Assembly: GCA_030765505.1 (NCBI GenBank)
Contig: JAVCCL010000004.1
Location: 1-35,932, forward strand
Length of the DNA stretch: 35,932 bases
From: Candidatus Kaelpia imicola
Lineage (GTDB): Bacteria; Omnitrophota; Gorgyraeia; Kaelpiales; Kaelpiaceae
Direction: 5' to 3'
Below the pieces are notes generated by a model that saw only the letters and a list, made by a program, of their open reading frames with translations, did no database searches and was not told the DNA's origin. A program made the position numbers and the translations under genes. The first letter of the stretch is position 1. Every line of letters begins with the position of its first letter. This document shows, one piece after another, positions 1 through 8,120 of the stretch.

Positions 1-710
1 TAAATCTGATATTTTCTATTATAACTCCATTAGGCTGGCTTCAGAGATGTCCTACCTATAAAGAGCAGATAAGCGAATTAAAGGAGAAAGATCTTAGTAC
101 GCATGGTTTTCTTGGATATCCCGTGCTTCAAGCTGCTGATATCTTGCTTTATAAAGCAGAGAGAGTTCCTGTAGGCGAAGATCAGCTGCCGCATTTAGAA
201 TTAACGAGAGAGCTGGTGAGAAGGTTCCATTATCTATTCGGTAAGAATATTTTTCCTGAACCAGAAGCTTTACTTACAAAGAGTTCGAAGCTTTTGGGTT
301 TAGATGGGCGTAAGATGTCCAAAAGTTACAGTAATTCCATTGCTTTAGCTGATAAGAGTGATGTTATAAAAGAGAAAGTCAGAGGAATGTTTACAGATCC
401 TCAAAGAATAAAACGCCAAGATCCGGGAAGACCCGAAGTCTGTAATGTTTATAAATATTATGAGCTGTTCTCTCCTGATAAGGTTGCCGATATTGGCAGA
501 GAATGCAGAGAGGCTAAGATAGGATGCGTTAGAGACAAAGAGAGGCTCGCAGAACTGCTCATCAATTACCTTAAACCGTTTCAGAAAAAAAGAGAGGCTA
601 TAGACTTCGATGTGAGCTACCTCAAAAAACTGCTTAAAGAGGGAGCTAAGAAAGCTAAACAAGTTGCTCAGAAGACGATTTCTGAGGTTAGAGAGGCTAT
701 AGGTCTATGA
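1..710 (+). CDS. trpS: Tryptophanyl-tRNA synthetase, 5'-truncated by window edge
   Basis: Charges tRNA-Trp with tryptophan in the cytoplasm (class I aminoacyl-tRNA synthetase). The frame is open from base 3, so the gene begins upstream of the window and about 235 C-terminal residues are visible. PVLQAADILLY is the family's central motif and GRKMSKS is the class I KMSKS loop; both match TrpRS rather than TyrRS. The N-terminal HIGH motif is missing only because of the window edge. A GTG at 123 lies inside the conserved GYPVLQAAD stretch and is not a real start. The stop overlaps the scpA start by 4 nt (ATGA), so the two are probably translationally coupled. Confidence 0.95.
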   Translation, partial: NLIFSIITPLGWLQRCPTYKEQISELKEKDLSTHGFLGYPVLQAADILLYKAERVPVGEDQLPHLELTRELVRRFHYLFGKNIFPEPEALLTKSSKLLGLDGRKMSKSYSNSIALADKSDVIKEKVRGMFTDPQRIKRQDPGRPEVCNVYKYYELFSPDKVADIGRECREAKIGCVRDKERLAELLINYLKPFQKKREAIDFDVSYLKKLLKEGAKKAKQVAQKTISEVREAIGL

Positions 711-1462
711 ACGATTACAAGGTAAGACTTAAGATTTTTGAAGGTCCGTTGGATCTATTGCTCTATTTGATTAAAAAAAACGAAGTAAGTATCTATGATA
801 TACCTATTGCCGAAATAACAAAGCAGTACTTGGAGTATCTTAAGCTGATGCAGGATTTAGACCTTGATATTGTTGGTGATTTTCTTGTTATGGCCGCGAC
901 GCTGTTATATATAAAATCACGAATGTTATTGCCCCAAGAAGAGGTGGTCTTGGATGAAGAGATACCCGACGATGACCCGAGAGAGGAGCTTGTTAATCGA
1001 TTGATGGAGTATAAGAAATTTAAAGAGGCGGCAGGTCTGCTTAAAGATAAAGAGGAAGAAGGGAGTGAGGTTTTTAAAAGATACCTATCTCGGTCAGATA
1101 TTGATTTAACGCAGAGCGAAGATCCCCCTTACGAAGGTTTTGAAGCCAGCATATTTGATCTAATATCTGCCTTTACAGAGACTCTTAAGAACATACCTAA
1201 GGAGGATTTCAAAGTTGTTTTGGATGAAGAGCATACAGTAGAAGAGAAGATGGAGTTTGTAATCTCTCTCTTGGATCAAAAAGGGGTTATCTATTTCAAT
1301 AATATCTGGGGTAGGATAAGAAGCAGGATTGAGGCAGTAGTTTTCTTTCTATCATTATTGGAGCTGATAAGATTGAAAAAGATTATAATAAGGCAGATTG
1401 GTCTTTTTGGAGAGATCAAGATATTTAAACCACTACCGGTCTTAGATAGCGATGGAAAATAA
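707..1462 (+). CDS. scpA: Segregation and condensation protein A
   Basis: Kleisin subunit of the bacterial SMC-ScpAB condensin, which links the SMC heads and helps compact and segregate the chromosome. The N-terminus carries the kleisin signature FEGPLDLLLYLIKK, followed by an acidic helical middle and a C-terminal winged-helix region around residues 175-245. At 251 aa it has the normal family length. It starts in a 4-nt overlap with trpS and overlaps scpB by 11 nt, the usual arrangement of these two partners. The smc gene is not in the window. Confidence 0.95.
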   Translation: MNDYKVRLKIFEGPLDLLLYLIKKNEVSIYDIPIAEITKQYLEYLKLMQDLDLDIVGDFLVMAATLLYIKSRMLLPQEEVVLDEEIPDDDPREELVNRLMEYKKFKEAAGLLKDKEEEGSEVFKRYLSRSDIDLTQSEDPPYEGFEASIFDLISAFTETLKNIPKEDFKVVLDEEHTVEEKMEFVISLLDQKGVIYFNNIWGRIRSRIEAVVFFLSLLELIRLKKIIIRQIGLFGEIKIFKPLPVLDSDGK

Positions 1463-2003
1463 AGCCGAAACAAAAAGTGTAATTGAGGCACTTCTCTTTG
1501 TTGCTGATAAGCCGCTCTCGATAGAACAGATAAAAGCCGTCATGGAAGCCGACAGATCGGAGATTAAGTCAAATATAGAAGAGTTAAAGAGAGAGTATGA
1601 GTTAAAACATAGTTTCAGAATTCGTGAGGTTGCAGGGGGGTATCAGCTTGTAACAGACCCTATCTATGCTCGTTGGCTTAGAAAATTTTTTCAAGGTGGA
1701 CGTAAGGGAGGACTCTCTAAAGCAGCGCTTGAAACTCTTGCAATAGTTGCTTATAAGCAGCCTATTACAAAACCAGAGATGGAGCAGATTAGAGGGGTTG
1801 ATGTTGATGGGGTTATGAGGAAACTACTTGAGAAAGGTTTGGTTAAAATTATCGGCAGGAAGAGTGTTATCGGTAGGCCGCTAATGTACGCAACTACTAA
1901 AAGGTTCTTGGAGTATTTTGGGTTAAACTCTTTGGAGGAGCTGCCCGATTTAGATAAATTTGTAGAAATGGAGCAAGAAGAGAATGAAGATAATCGAGAT
2001 TAG
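1452..2003 (+). CDS. scpB: Segregation and condensation protein B
   Basis: Winged-helix partner that dimerises and binds ScpA in the SMC condensin complex. The sequence shows the ScpB opening (IEALLFVADKPLSIEQI) and the conserved core with LETLAIVAYKQPITKPEMEQIRG split over residues 95-117, then a GRPLMYATT segment in the second winged helix. At 183 aa it is typical in length and has a short acidic tail. It overlaps scpA by 11 nt and pheA by 20 nt. It ends with TAG, one of five ordinary genes in this window to do so. Confidence 0.95.
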   Translation: MENKAETKSVIEALLFVADKPLSIEQIKAVMEADRSEIKSNIEELKREYELKHSFRIREVAGGYQLVTDPIYARWLRKFFQGGRKGGLSKAALETLAIVAYKQPITKPEMEQIRGVDVDGVMRKLLEKGLVKIIGRKSVIGRPLMYATTKRFLEYFGLNSLEELPDLDKFVEMEQEENEDNRD

Positions 2004-3045
2004 AAAAAAGATTGACGATCTAGACAAAAAAATAGTCAATCTTCTTAACAGGAGAGCAAGGTTAATAACGGACATCGGCAAAATTAAAAGGAAGAATAAT
2101 AAGAGTATCTATGTTCCTGAAAGAGAGAGAGAAGTTTATAAGAAAATTAAAAGCTATAACAAGGGGCCGATACCTGGAGAGTATCTTGAGCACATATATC
2201 GCGAGGTAATGTCTTCTTCTCTGGCGATTGAAAAAGAGATAACCGTAGCCTTCTTAGGTCCTAAAGCCACCTTCACACAACTGGCCGCTCTCAAAAAATT
2301 TGGTTTTTCAGTTAGATATATAGAGTGTAGCGTAATAACTGATATTTTTAATGAAGTAGAGAAAGGCAATGCAGATTTTGGAGTTGTCCCAATCGAGAAT
2401 TCGTTTGAAGGTGCTGTAAATCATACCCTGGATATGTTTATTGACTCAGAATTAAGTATCTGCTCTGAGATATATCTAAAGATAACCCATTATCTTCTGT
2501 CAAAGTCAAAAAGTGTTAAAGAGCTAAAGAAGATATATTCCAAGTCTGAAGTCTTCGGCCAATGTAGGAAGTGGTTAGAGAGCAATGCTCATGGAATTGA
2601 TATTGCTGAGGTCTCTTCTACTGCCAGAGCTGCTCAGATAGCGGCAGGAGAGAAAGGGTCTGGGTGTATAGCCAGTAAAATGGCCAAGGATATTTATGGT
2701 TTAAATATGATTGCATCTTCAATTGAAGATGCTCCTTGTAATGTAACAAGGTTTTTAGTTATAGGGGAGACTCTGGCCCAGCCTACGGGTAGAGATAGAA
2801 CATCCGTAGTCTTTTCTGTTAAAGATAAGATCGGAGCCTTACATGCAATGCTTCTTCCTTTTAAGAGGCATGGTATTAACCTGACAAAGATAGAGTCCCG
2901 TCCTTCGAAGAAGAGAGCCTGGGACTATTATTTCTTTGTTGATTTAGAAGGACATTGCAAAGATGCTAAAGTAGCTAAGGCCTTGGCTGAACTTTCTGAT
3001 GTAACTTTTAGCCTGAAGATATTAGGTTCTTATCCAAGAGCTTAA
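1984..3045 (+). CDS. pheA: Bifunctional chorismate mutase / prephenate dehydratase (P-protein)
   Basis: Converts chorismate to prephenate and prephenate to phenylpyruvate, the committed steps to phenylalanine. Three domains are visible: an AroQ-type chorismate mutase helical domain (residues 1-84, with IRKKIDDLDKKIVNLLNRR), a prephenate dehydratase domain starting at VAFLGPKATFTQ near residue 88 and containing the catalytic NVTRF motif, and a C-terminal ACT domain with GALHAML and ESRP motifs that normally binds phenylalanine for feedback inhibition. The start lies inside scpB with AAGAAGAG just upstream, giving a 20-nt overlap. It is followed by a hisC-like aminotransferase, DAHP synthase and tyrA, an aromatic amino acid block. 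Confidence 0.95.
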   Translation: MKIIEIRKKIDDLDKKIVNLLNRRARLITDIGKIKRKNNKSIYVPEREREVYKKIKSYNKGPIPGEYLEHIYREVMSSSLAIEKEITVAFLGPKATFTQLAALKKFGFSVRYIECSVITDIFNEVEKGNADFGVVPIENSFEGAVNHTLDMFIDSELSICSEIYLKITHYLLSKSKSVKELKKIYSKSEVFGQCRKWLESNAHGIDIAEVSSTARAAQIAAGEKGSGCIASKMAKDIYGLNMIASSIEDAPCNVTRFLVIGETLAQPTGRDRTSVVFSVKDKIGALHAMLLPFKRHGINLTKIESRPSKKRAWDYYFFVDLEGHCKDAKVAKALAELSDVTFSLKILGSYPRA

Positions 3046-3058
3046 GAGATATGTTGAT

Positions 3059-4165
3059 ATGGATGTTGAGAAGCTGATAAAAAATGCAACAAGAGAGGCT
3101 AGGCCTTATAAACCTGGCAAACCTATAGCTGAAGTAAAAAGAGAGCTTGGACTTAAAAAGGTTTATAAATTAGCTTCAAATGAAAACCCTCTGGGGCCTT
3201 CGCCTCAAGCTATAGCTGCTATAAAGAGAGTCTCAGCAGGTATAAATCGCTACCCTGAATCAGGCTGCTTCTATCTTAAAAAACGATTGGCTGAGATTTA
3301 TAACCTTGAACCGGATAATTTTATAGTAGGCAATGGTTCCGATGAACTAATAGCTTTAGCACTAAGGACTTTTTTGAATCCCGGAGATGAAGTCATAGTC
3401 TCTAAACCTACATTTTTGATGTATGAGTTCTACTCTATAATAGAAGGGGCAAATCTAAGGATAGTTCCTATGAGGAATTTTAAATATGATTTAGATGCCA
3501 TCTTAGGTGCTGTAACAGATAAAACGAAGATAATCTTTATTGCAAACCCTGACAATCCTTGCGGAACTTATATTGCAAAAGATGAGCTGGAAAAATTTAT
3601 AGATAGATTACCTGATAGTATTATCCTTTTTCACGACGAAGCTTATTATGAGTTCATGCAGATGGATGACTATCCGGATCTATTTAGGTATATCGAAGAT
3701 AAGCCAGTTATTATGACCAGGACTTTTTCTAAAGTTTACGGTTTGGCCGGTCTAAGAATAGGTTACGGTATAGCGGATAAAAGAATAGTTGAATATATGA
3801 ATAAGGTTAGAGATCCTTTCAACGTTAACTCTTTGGCTCAGGCTGGAGCATTGGCCGCTTTAGACGATAGAGATTTTGTTAAAAAAGTTGTTAAGTTGAC
3901 CAAGGAAAATAGAGAATATCTTTTCAAAGAGTTTGAGCGTTTGGGCTTGAATTATGTCAAATCTTATACTAATTGCATAATTGTTGAGATTGGAGAGAGG
4001 GCTCAGGATCTATCAGGTTATCTCCTAAGAGATGGAGTTATAATAAGAGATATGTCTGCCTGGGGTCTCAATAGATATATAAGGGTGAGTGTTGGGCTCA
4101 AAGTCGAGAACAGAAAGCTTGTTAGGCTTTTAGAGGAATTTATAAAAAAGGAGATTAAAAAATGA
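3059..4165 (+). CDS. hisC: HisC-family aminotransferase (histidinol-phosphate / aromatic)
   Basis: PLP-dependent fold type I aminotransferase of the HisC family, 368 aa. SNENPLGPSP near residue 40, the HDEAYYEF motif (Asp193) and the Schiff-base lysine in TRTFSKVYGLAGLRIGYG (Lys225) are all present. HisC converts imidazole-acetol phosphate and glutamate to histidinol phosphate, but members of this family often also transaminate phenylpyruvate and 4-hydroxyphenylpyruvate. No other histidine gene is in the window, and this gene sits between pheA and the DAHP synthase/tyrA genes. I therefore infer it acts, at least in part, as the final aromatic aminotransferase. The family call is firm; the substrate is not. 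Confidence 0.88.
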   Translation: MDVEKLIKNATREARPYKPGKPIAEVKRELGLKKVYKLASNENPLGPSPQAIAAIKRVSAGINRYPESGCFYLKKRLAEIYNLEPDNFIVGNGSDELIALALRTFLNPGDEVIVSKPTFLMYEFYSIIEGANLRIVPMRNFKYDLDAILGAVTDKTKIIFIANPDNPCGTYIAKDELEKFIDRLPDSIILFHDEAYYEFMQMDDYPDLFRYIEDKPVIMTRTFSKVYGLAGLRIGYGIADKRIVEYMNKVRDPFNVNSLAQAGALAALDDRDFVKKVVKLTKENREYLFKEFERLGLNYVKSYTNCIIVEIGERAQDLSGYLLRDGVIIRDMSAWGLNRYIRVSVGLKVENRKLVRLLEEFIKKEIKK

Positions 4166-5175
4166 TTATTGTTCTTAAACCGGATATCACCAAAGAGGAG
4201 ATTGATCATCTAACAGAGAAGATTAAATCCTGGGGCCTGACGCCGATGATATCAAGAGGTGTAGAGAGGTCTATTGTAGGAGTTATAGGCGAAGAGGATG
4301 TTTTGCGTAGCCAGCCATTGGAAGCATTTCCGGGCGTCGAGAAGGTTATCCCGATTCTGGCACCATATAAGCTTGTGTCCAGAGAGTTCAAGTCTGAGAA
4401 TACTGTGATAGATATAAAAGGCATCTGTATTGGAGGTAAAAAGATAATAAATATGGCCGGTCCTTGTTCAATAGAGAGTTATGAACAGTTAAAGAGCACT
4501 GCTGAACATACCAAGAGATTAGGTGCTCAGATTTTAAGAGGCGGGGCTTTTAAACCCAGAACGTCTCCTTATAGTTTTCAGGGACTAGGGGAGGAGGGCT
4601 TAAAGATGTTAAGAGAGATTGCCGACAATCTTGATATGGCTGTTGTCACAGAGATTATGGATCCCAGAGACCTGGCGCTTCTTGAGAAATATACGGATAT
4701 TATTCAGGTTGGTGCTAGAAATATGCAGAATTTTACATTACTTAAGGAGGTTGGACAGTCTAGAAAACCTGTTCTCCTGAAGAGAGGTATAAGCGCGACT
4801 GTAAAAGAGTTTTTGATGGCGGCTTAGTATATACTCTCAGGAGGCAATTTTCAGGTTATGCTCTGTGAGCGGGGCATTAGAACTTTTGAGACTGCAACAA
4901 GGTTTACCTTGGATATCAATGCTATCTCGGTTATAAAACAGAAATCACATCTTCCGGTTATAGTCGATCCTTCTCATGGTACAGGTAAATGGAATTTAGT
5001 GGCTCCTGCAGCAGCAGCTGCGATTGCGGCTGGAGCTGACGGATTAATAGTCGAAGTTCATACTAGCCCTGAAGATGCTTTCTCTGATGGAGAGCAGTCA
5101 TTGCTTCCGGAAAAATATTCTGAGATGATGGATCTTATTGGTTCAGTTGCCAAGGCTGTGGGCAGAGAGATATGA
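4162..5175 (+). pseudogene. aroF: 3-deoxy-7-phosphoheptulonate (DAHP) synthase interrupted by an in-frame TAG
   Basis: DAHP synthase condenses phosphoenolpyruvate and erythrose 4-phosphate in the first shikimate step. Residues 1-70 form a ferredoxin-like N-terminal domain as in the Thermotoga-type enzyme. The barrel follows, with NMAGPCSIESYEQL, GGAFKPRTSPYSFQGLG, TEIMDP, QVGARNMQN and LLKRGISAT. At codon 222 the frame meets TAG (4825-4827), then resumes without any shift as [21 protein letters not shown] and continues through DPSHGTGKW to a TGA at 5175. The family normally has Glu at the stop (AAEYILSGGN), so GAG to TAG is a one-base change. If read literally, a 221-aa fragment (4162-4827) is made and lacks part of the active site. 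The internal ATG at 4858 would give only a useless C-terminal piece. Both junctions with hisC and tyrA are 4-nt overlaps. Confidence 0.85.
4825..4827 (+). other. In-frame amber codon inside the DAHP synthase gene
   Basis: The reading frame on both sides of this TAG is the same and aligns without gap to the conserved family sequence. The residue expected here is glutamate (GAG), so one transversion accounts for it. No frameshift, stem-loop or SECIS-like structure is apparent around it. TAG also ends scpB, aroA, mreB, mreD and the radical SAM gene in this window, which argues against genome-wide reassignment of UAG. Confidence 0.85.
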
Positions 5176-6011
5176 GCAGGAAATTTAATAGAGTAGTCAT
5201 AATCGGAGTCGGTCTTATAGGAGGTTCATTAGCCGGAGCCATAAAGAAGAGCGGAATTGCTAAAGAGGTTGTAGGTTATTTCAGGAGAGAGAGTTCGTTA
5301 AAGAGAGCGAAAAGACTTAAGATGCTAGACAGTTACTATAGAGATTTAGACCAAGCTGTTTCAGGCTCAGATTTGATTATATTGACAACACCTGTTTATA
5401 GCATAATGGGTATTGGAAAAGCGATTAAAGGTTCTCTTTTAGACGAAGCTCTTATAATGGATGCCGGGAGTACTAAGAGAGAGATAGTAGCTGAGCTTAC
5501 CAGGCTCTATCCTGAGAATTATCTTGGTGTTCATCCTATTGCCGGATCAGAAAAAAGAGGAGTAGAATATGCAGATCCGGAGCTTTTTAAAGATAGAGTT
5601 GTAATCCTGACTCCTACAAAAAAGACTTCAATTGCAGTTCTCGGAAAACTAAAATTATTTTGGAAAAGTGTAGGAGCCAAGATAGTTATTCTTAATCCCG
5701 AGACTCACGATAAGATACTCTCTAAAGTAAGCCATCTCCCGCATCTTTTGATGTACTTGTTGCTGGAAAGCGTAACTAAAGAGGATTTGAAATTTGCTTC
5801 TAGCGGTTTTCATGATGCAACACGAATAGCAGCTTCTGATAGTAAGATTTGGAGCGATATCTTTTTATCTAACAGGAAAAACATCGTTAAAGATATAGAT
5901 AATTACATTAAGAAGTTGCTTAAGTATAAAAATTTTATAGAGAAGGGTTTTGAAAAAGAACTCCAATCTTCTATAGCTGATGCAGCTAGTAAAAGAAGGC
6001 AGCTTGGGTGA
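5172..6011 (+). CDS. tyrA: Prephenate dehydrogenase
   Basis: Oxidatively decarboxylates prephenate to 4-hydroxyphenylpyruvate, the tyrosine branch after PheA's mutase step. An N-terminal Rossmann fold with GVGLIG (residues 12-17) binds NAD(P). The [10 protein letters not shown] motif marks the substrate-binding segment and KVSHLPHLL the helical dimerisation domain. At 279 aa the protein is the core enzyme without a C-terminal ACT domain, so tyrosine feedback may be weaker than in longer relatives. It overlaps DAHP synthase by 4 nt (ATGA) and cmk by 4 nt (GTGA). An arogenate preference cannot be excluded from sequence alone. Confidence 0.93.
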   Translation: MSRKFNRVVIIGVGLIGGSLAGAIKKSGIAKEVVGYFRRESSLKRAKRLKMLDSYYRDLDQAVSGSDLIILTTPVYSIMGIGKAIKGSLLDEALIMDAGSTKREIVAELTRLYPENYLGVHPIAGSEKRGVEYADPELFKDRVVILTPTKKTSIAVLGKLKLFWKSVGAKIVILNPETHDKILSKVSHLPHLLMYLLLESVTKEDLKFASSGFHDATRIAASDSKIWSDIFLSNRKNIVKDIDNYIKKLLKYKNFIEKGFEKELQSSIADAASKRRQLG

Positions 6012-6682
6012 AAGCCAAAGAGGTAATCACAATAGATGGTCCTGCCGGTTCTGGTAAAAGTACTGTTGCAAAATTAGTTGCCAAAAGGTTAGGTCTTAAC
6101 TATCTTGATACGGGAGCAATGTACAGGGCTCTTACCTGGGCTTCTCTTAAAGCTAATATCGATTTTTCCAACAATAATGCCATTCTATCTGTAGCAGAAG
6201 GTATAGATTTAAATATCTCCTATCAGAATGGAAAGTCGAGCGTCTACCTCAAAGGAGAAGATATATCGGATGCAATAAGACTCCCCTTAGTCAATGAGAA
6301 TATATCAAGGGTTTCAGAGGTTTCTGAGGTTAGAGGTATCATGGTTTCAAAACAACGGGAGCTGGCTAAGGGCGGGGCGGTTGTAGAAGGACGGGATATT
6401 GGGACAGTAGTCTTTCCTGATGCAAAGTATAAATTTTATATCGATGCTGATTTCGATATTAGGGTAGAAAGAAGATATAGAGAGATGCAGGCAAAGGGTC
6501 TGAATATATCCAGGGATGATGTGAGTATGGATCTCTCTAAGAGAGATATCAGTGATAAGAATAGACTTCATGGACCTCTAATGAAAGCAGAAGATGCAAC
6601 AGCTATAGATACAACAGGGATCTCTATAGATGAGGTTGTTGATAAGATACTCTCTTATCTTGGAGAGAGGGATGGTTCTTAA
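6008..6682 (+). CDS. cmk: Cytidylate kinase
   Basis: Phosphorylates CMP and dCMP with ATP in pyrimidine salvage. A P-loop GPAGSGKS lies at residues 11-18, followed by LDTGAMYRALTW, the EGRDIGTVVFPDA motif, and an RRYREMQAKG lid-type segment. At 224 aa it has the normal length. The GTG start overlaps the tyrA TGA stop (GTGA). It opens a cmk-plsC-ispH-rpsA block with an order familiar from Firmicutes, where ispH and rpsA may even be fused. Confidence 0.95.
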   Translation: MKAKEVITIDGPAGSGKSTVAKLVAKRLGLNYLDTGAMYRALTWASLKANIDFSNNNAILSVAEGIDLNISYQNGKSSVYLKGEDISDAIRLPLVNENISRVSEVSEVRGIMVSKQRELAKGGAVVEGRDIGTVVFPDAKYKFYIDADFDIRVERRYREMQAKGLNISRDDVSMDLSKRDISDKNRLHGPLMKAEDATAIDTTGISIDEVVDKILSYLGERDGS

Positions 6683-7259
6683 TAGATTCTTAAGCCTAAT
6701 AAGTCTTCTTATTTCTAAAGTGTTGTTCTTGTTGTGTATTGAGGGTAAGAATAATATTCCTACAGGAGGAGCTGTTATAATAGCCAGTAATCATGCAAGC
6801 TTTTTGGATCCCATCTTGTTAGGTGCAGCTTCAAGGCGTGTACTAGCTTTTGTGGCTAAAGAGGAGTTGTTCTGCTTGGGGCTTTTTTCAAAGTTAATAT
6901 CAAGCGTAGGTGCATTTCCTATTAAAAGAGAGGCTCTATCTAAGAGTACTATCAGACAGGCTCTCAGGCTTCTAAGAGAAGGCAGGGCTCTTGTGGTATT
7001 TCCCGAAGGCAGCAGGTCTAAGAATGGTGAGATAGGCAAAGGAGAGTCTGGAGCGGTCTGGCTTGCGAAAACAACAGGAGCTCTTATAGTGCCTTCGAGG
7101 ATATCTGGAACAGATAAGGCCTGGGGTGTTAATAGCACTACAGTTCGTCCTTATCCGGTTAAGGTTGTTTTTGGAAAGCCTTTAGAGTTCTCTGATTTAG
7201 AAGGAGAGGATTTAGGTAGTATGTCAGATAGTCTAATGGAGAGAATAAAGAGGTTATGA
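6672..7259 (+). CDS. plsC: 1-acyl-sn-glycerol-3-phosphate acyltransferase
   Basis: Transfers an acyl chain to lysophosphatidic acid to make phosphatidic acid at the inner membrane. The HX4D catalytic motif (His41 to Asp46, in SNHASFLDP), the FPEGSRS motif and the downstream VPSRISGT segment are all present, and the N-terminus is a hydrophobic helix. I chose the ATG at 6672, which has GGAGAGAGG immediately upstream, over an ATG at 6630 in the same frame that lies deep inside cmk. It overlaps cmk by 11 nt and ispH by 4 nt. The resulting 195 aa fits small PlsC proteins. Confidence 0.92.
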   Translation: MVLNRFLSLISLLISKVLFLLCIEGKNNIPTGGAVIIASNHASFLDPILLGAASRRVLAFVAKEELFCLGLFSKLISSVGAFPIKREALSKSTIRQALRLLREGRALVVFPEGSRSKNGEIGKGESGAVWLAKTTGALIVPSRISGTDKAWGVNSTTVRPYPVKVVFGKPLEFSDLEGEDLGSMSDSLMERIKRL

Positions 7260-8110
7260 ATATAGAGATTGTTAAGCCTTGCGGTTTTTGTGCAGGAGTA
7301 AAGAGAGCCATAGATTTAGTTCAGGATGCATTGAGAAGTTATAAGTCGGTATATTGCTTGGGAGAGTTGATTCATAATGAGACAGTAGTCTCCTGCTTAA
7401 AAAAAGAAGGGCTTATTGTTATTAAAGATCTCTCTGAGCTTAAAGGTAGAGATCTCTTTAATTCTGCGGTGGTCATAAGAAGTCACGGGGCAAAAAAAGA
7501 GGTTTATGATTTCTTGAAGAACCACGATATTGCTATTGTAGATGCGACCTGTACTATTGTTAAGAAGATACAGAGTCTCTGCCAAAAATTTAGTAGAGAT
7601 GGTTGTAATACGATAATATTTGGAGATAAGCTTCATCACGAAGTTCAATCCTTAATGGACTATTGCGATGGGAAAGTAAACGTTGTAGCTATCATAGAAG
7701 ATGTCAGCGAAAATACAGCTTTAGATAACTCTATTCTTATAAGTCAGTCGACTAAGGACGAAAAACAGTTGATAGGTCTCTATAAACAGCTTTTTAAAAG
7801 AGGTTTGCCAAAATCCAATTTTTATAATACAATATGTTCTGATATAAAGACCAGACAGAAAGAGCTTGACTCTTTAGCGGACAGAGTAGATCTGGTTTTA
7901 GTGTTAGGGAGTAAGCAGAGTGCCAATACAGCTAATCTGTTCTCTATAGCAAAAGAGAGGTGCAGCAGGAGCTTTTTGGTTTCTGACTTAAATGAACTTC
8001 CTGAAGTTGAAATAAGTGAGTCTGGCGATATTGCTATTGTAACTGGTGCTTCAACTCCTTATAATTTTTTAAATTCTGTTACAGAGAGAATCAAAAATCT
8101 ATATAAATGA
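7256..8110 (+). CDS. ispH: 4-hydroxy-3-methylbut-2-enyl diphosphate reductase
   Basis: Last enzyme of the MEP isoprenoid pathway, making IPP and DMAPP from HMBPP with a [4Fe-4S] cluster. The three cluster cysteines appear in family context: Cys12 (CGFCAGV), Cys99 (DATCTIVKKIQ) and Cys194 (TICSDIKTRQKEL). IRSHG and the C-terminal GSKQSANTANL and TGASTP motifs are also present. It has 284 aa, the usual length. The start overlaps plsC by 4 nt, and the next gene, rpsA, begins 10 nt after its stop. Confidence 0.96.
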   Translation: MNIEIVKPCGFCAGVKRAIDLVQDALRSYKSVYCLGELIHNETVVSCLKKEGLIVIKDLSELKGRDLFNSAVVIRSHGAKKEVYDFLKNHDIAIVDATCTIVKKIQSLCQKFSRDGCNTIIFGDKLHHEVQSLMDYCDGKVNVVAIIEDVSENTALDNSILISQSTKDEKQLIGLYKQLFKRGLPKSNFYNTICSDIKTRQKELDSLADRVDLVLVLGSKQSANTANLFSIAKERCSRSFLVSDLNELPEVEISESGDIAIVTGASTPYNFLNSVTERIKNLYK

Positions 8111-8120
8111 GGTGAATAGC

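Noticed and set aside
4162-5175. Genome-wide reassignment of TAG to an amino acid
   Set aside because: TAG ends scpB, aroA, mreB, mreD and the radical SAM gene at the expected C-terminal positions, so it works as a normal stop.
6630-6671. Earlier plsC start adding 14 residues
   Set aside because: It lies deeper within cmk without a Shine-Dalgarno, whereas the ATG at 6672 has GGAGAGAGG directly before it.
6791-7138. Reverse-strand open frames, such as this 115-codon one inside plsC
   Set aside because: They lie wholly within firmly identified + strand genes, show no family motifs and have no ribosome-binding sites.
8112-8120. GTG start of rpsA three codons upstream
   Set aside because: This GTG is part of the GAGGTGA ribosome-binding site for the ATG at 8121.
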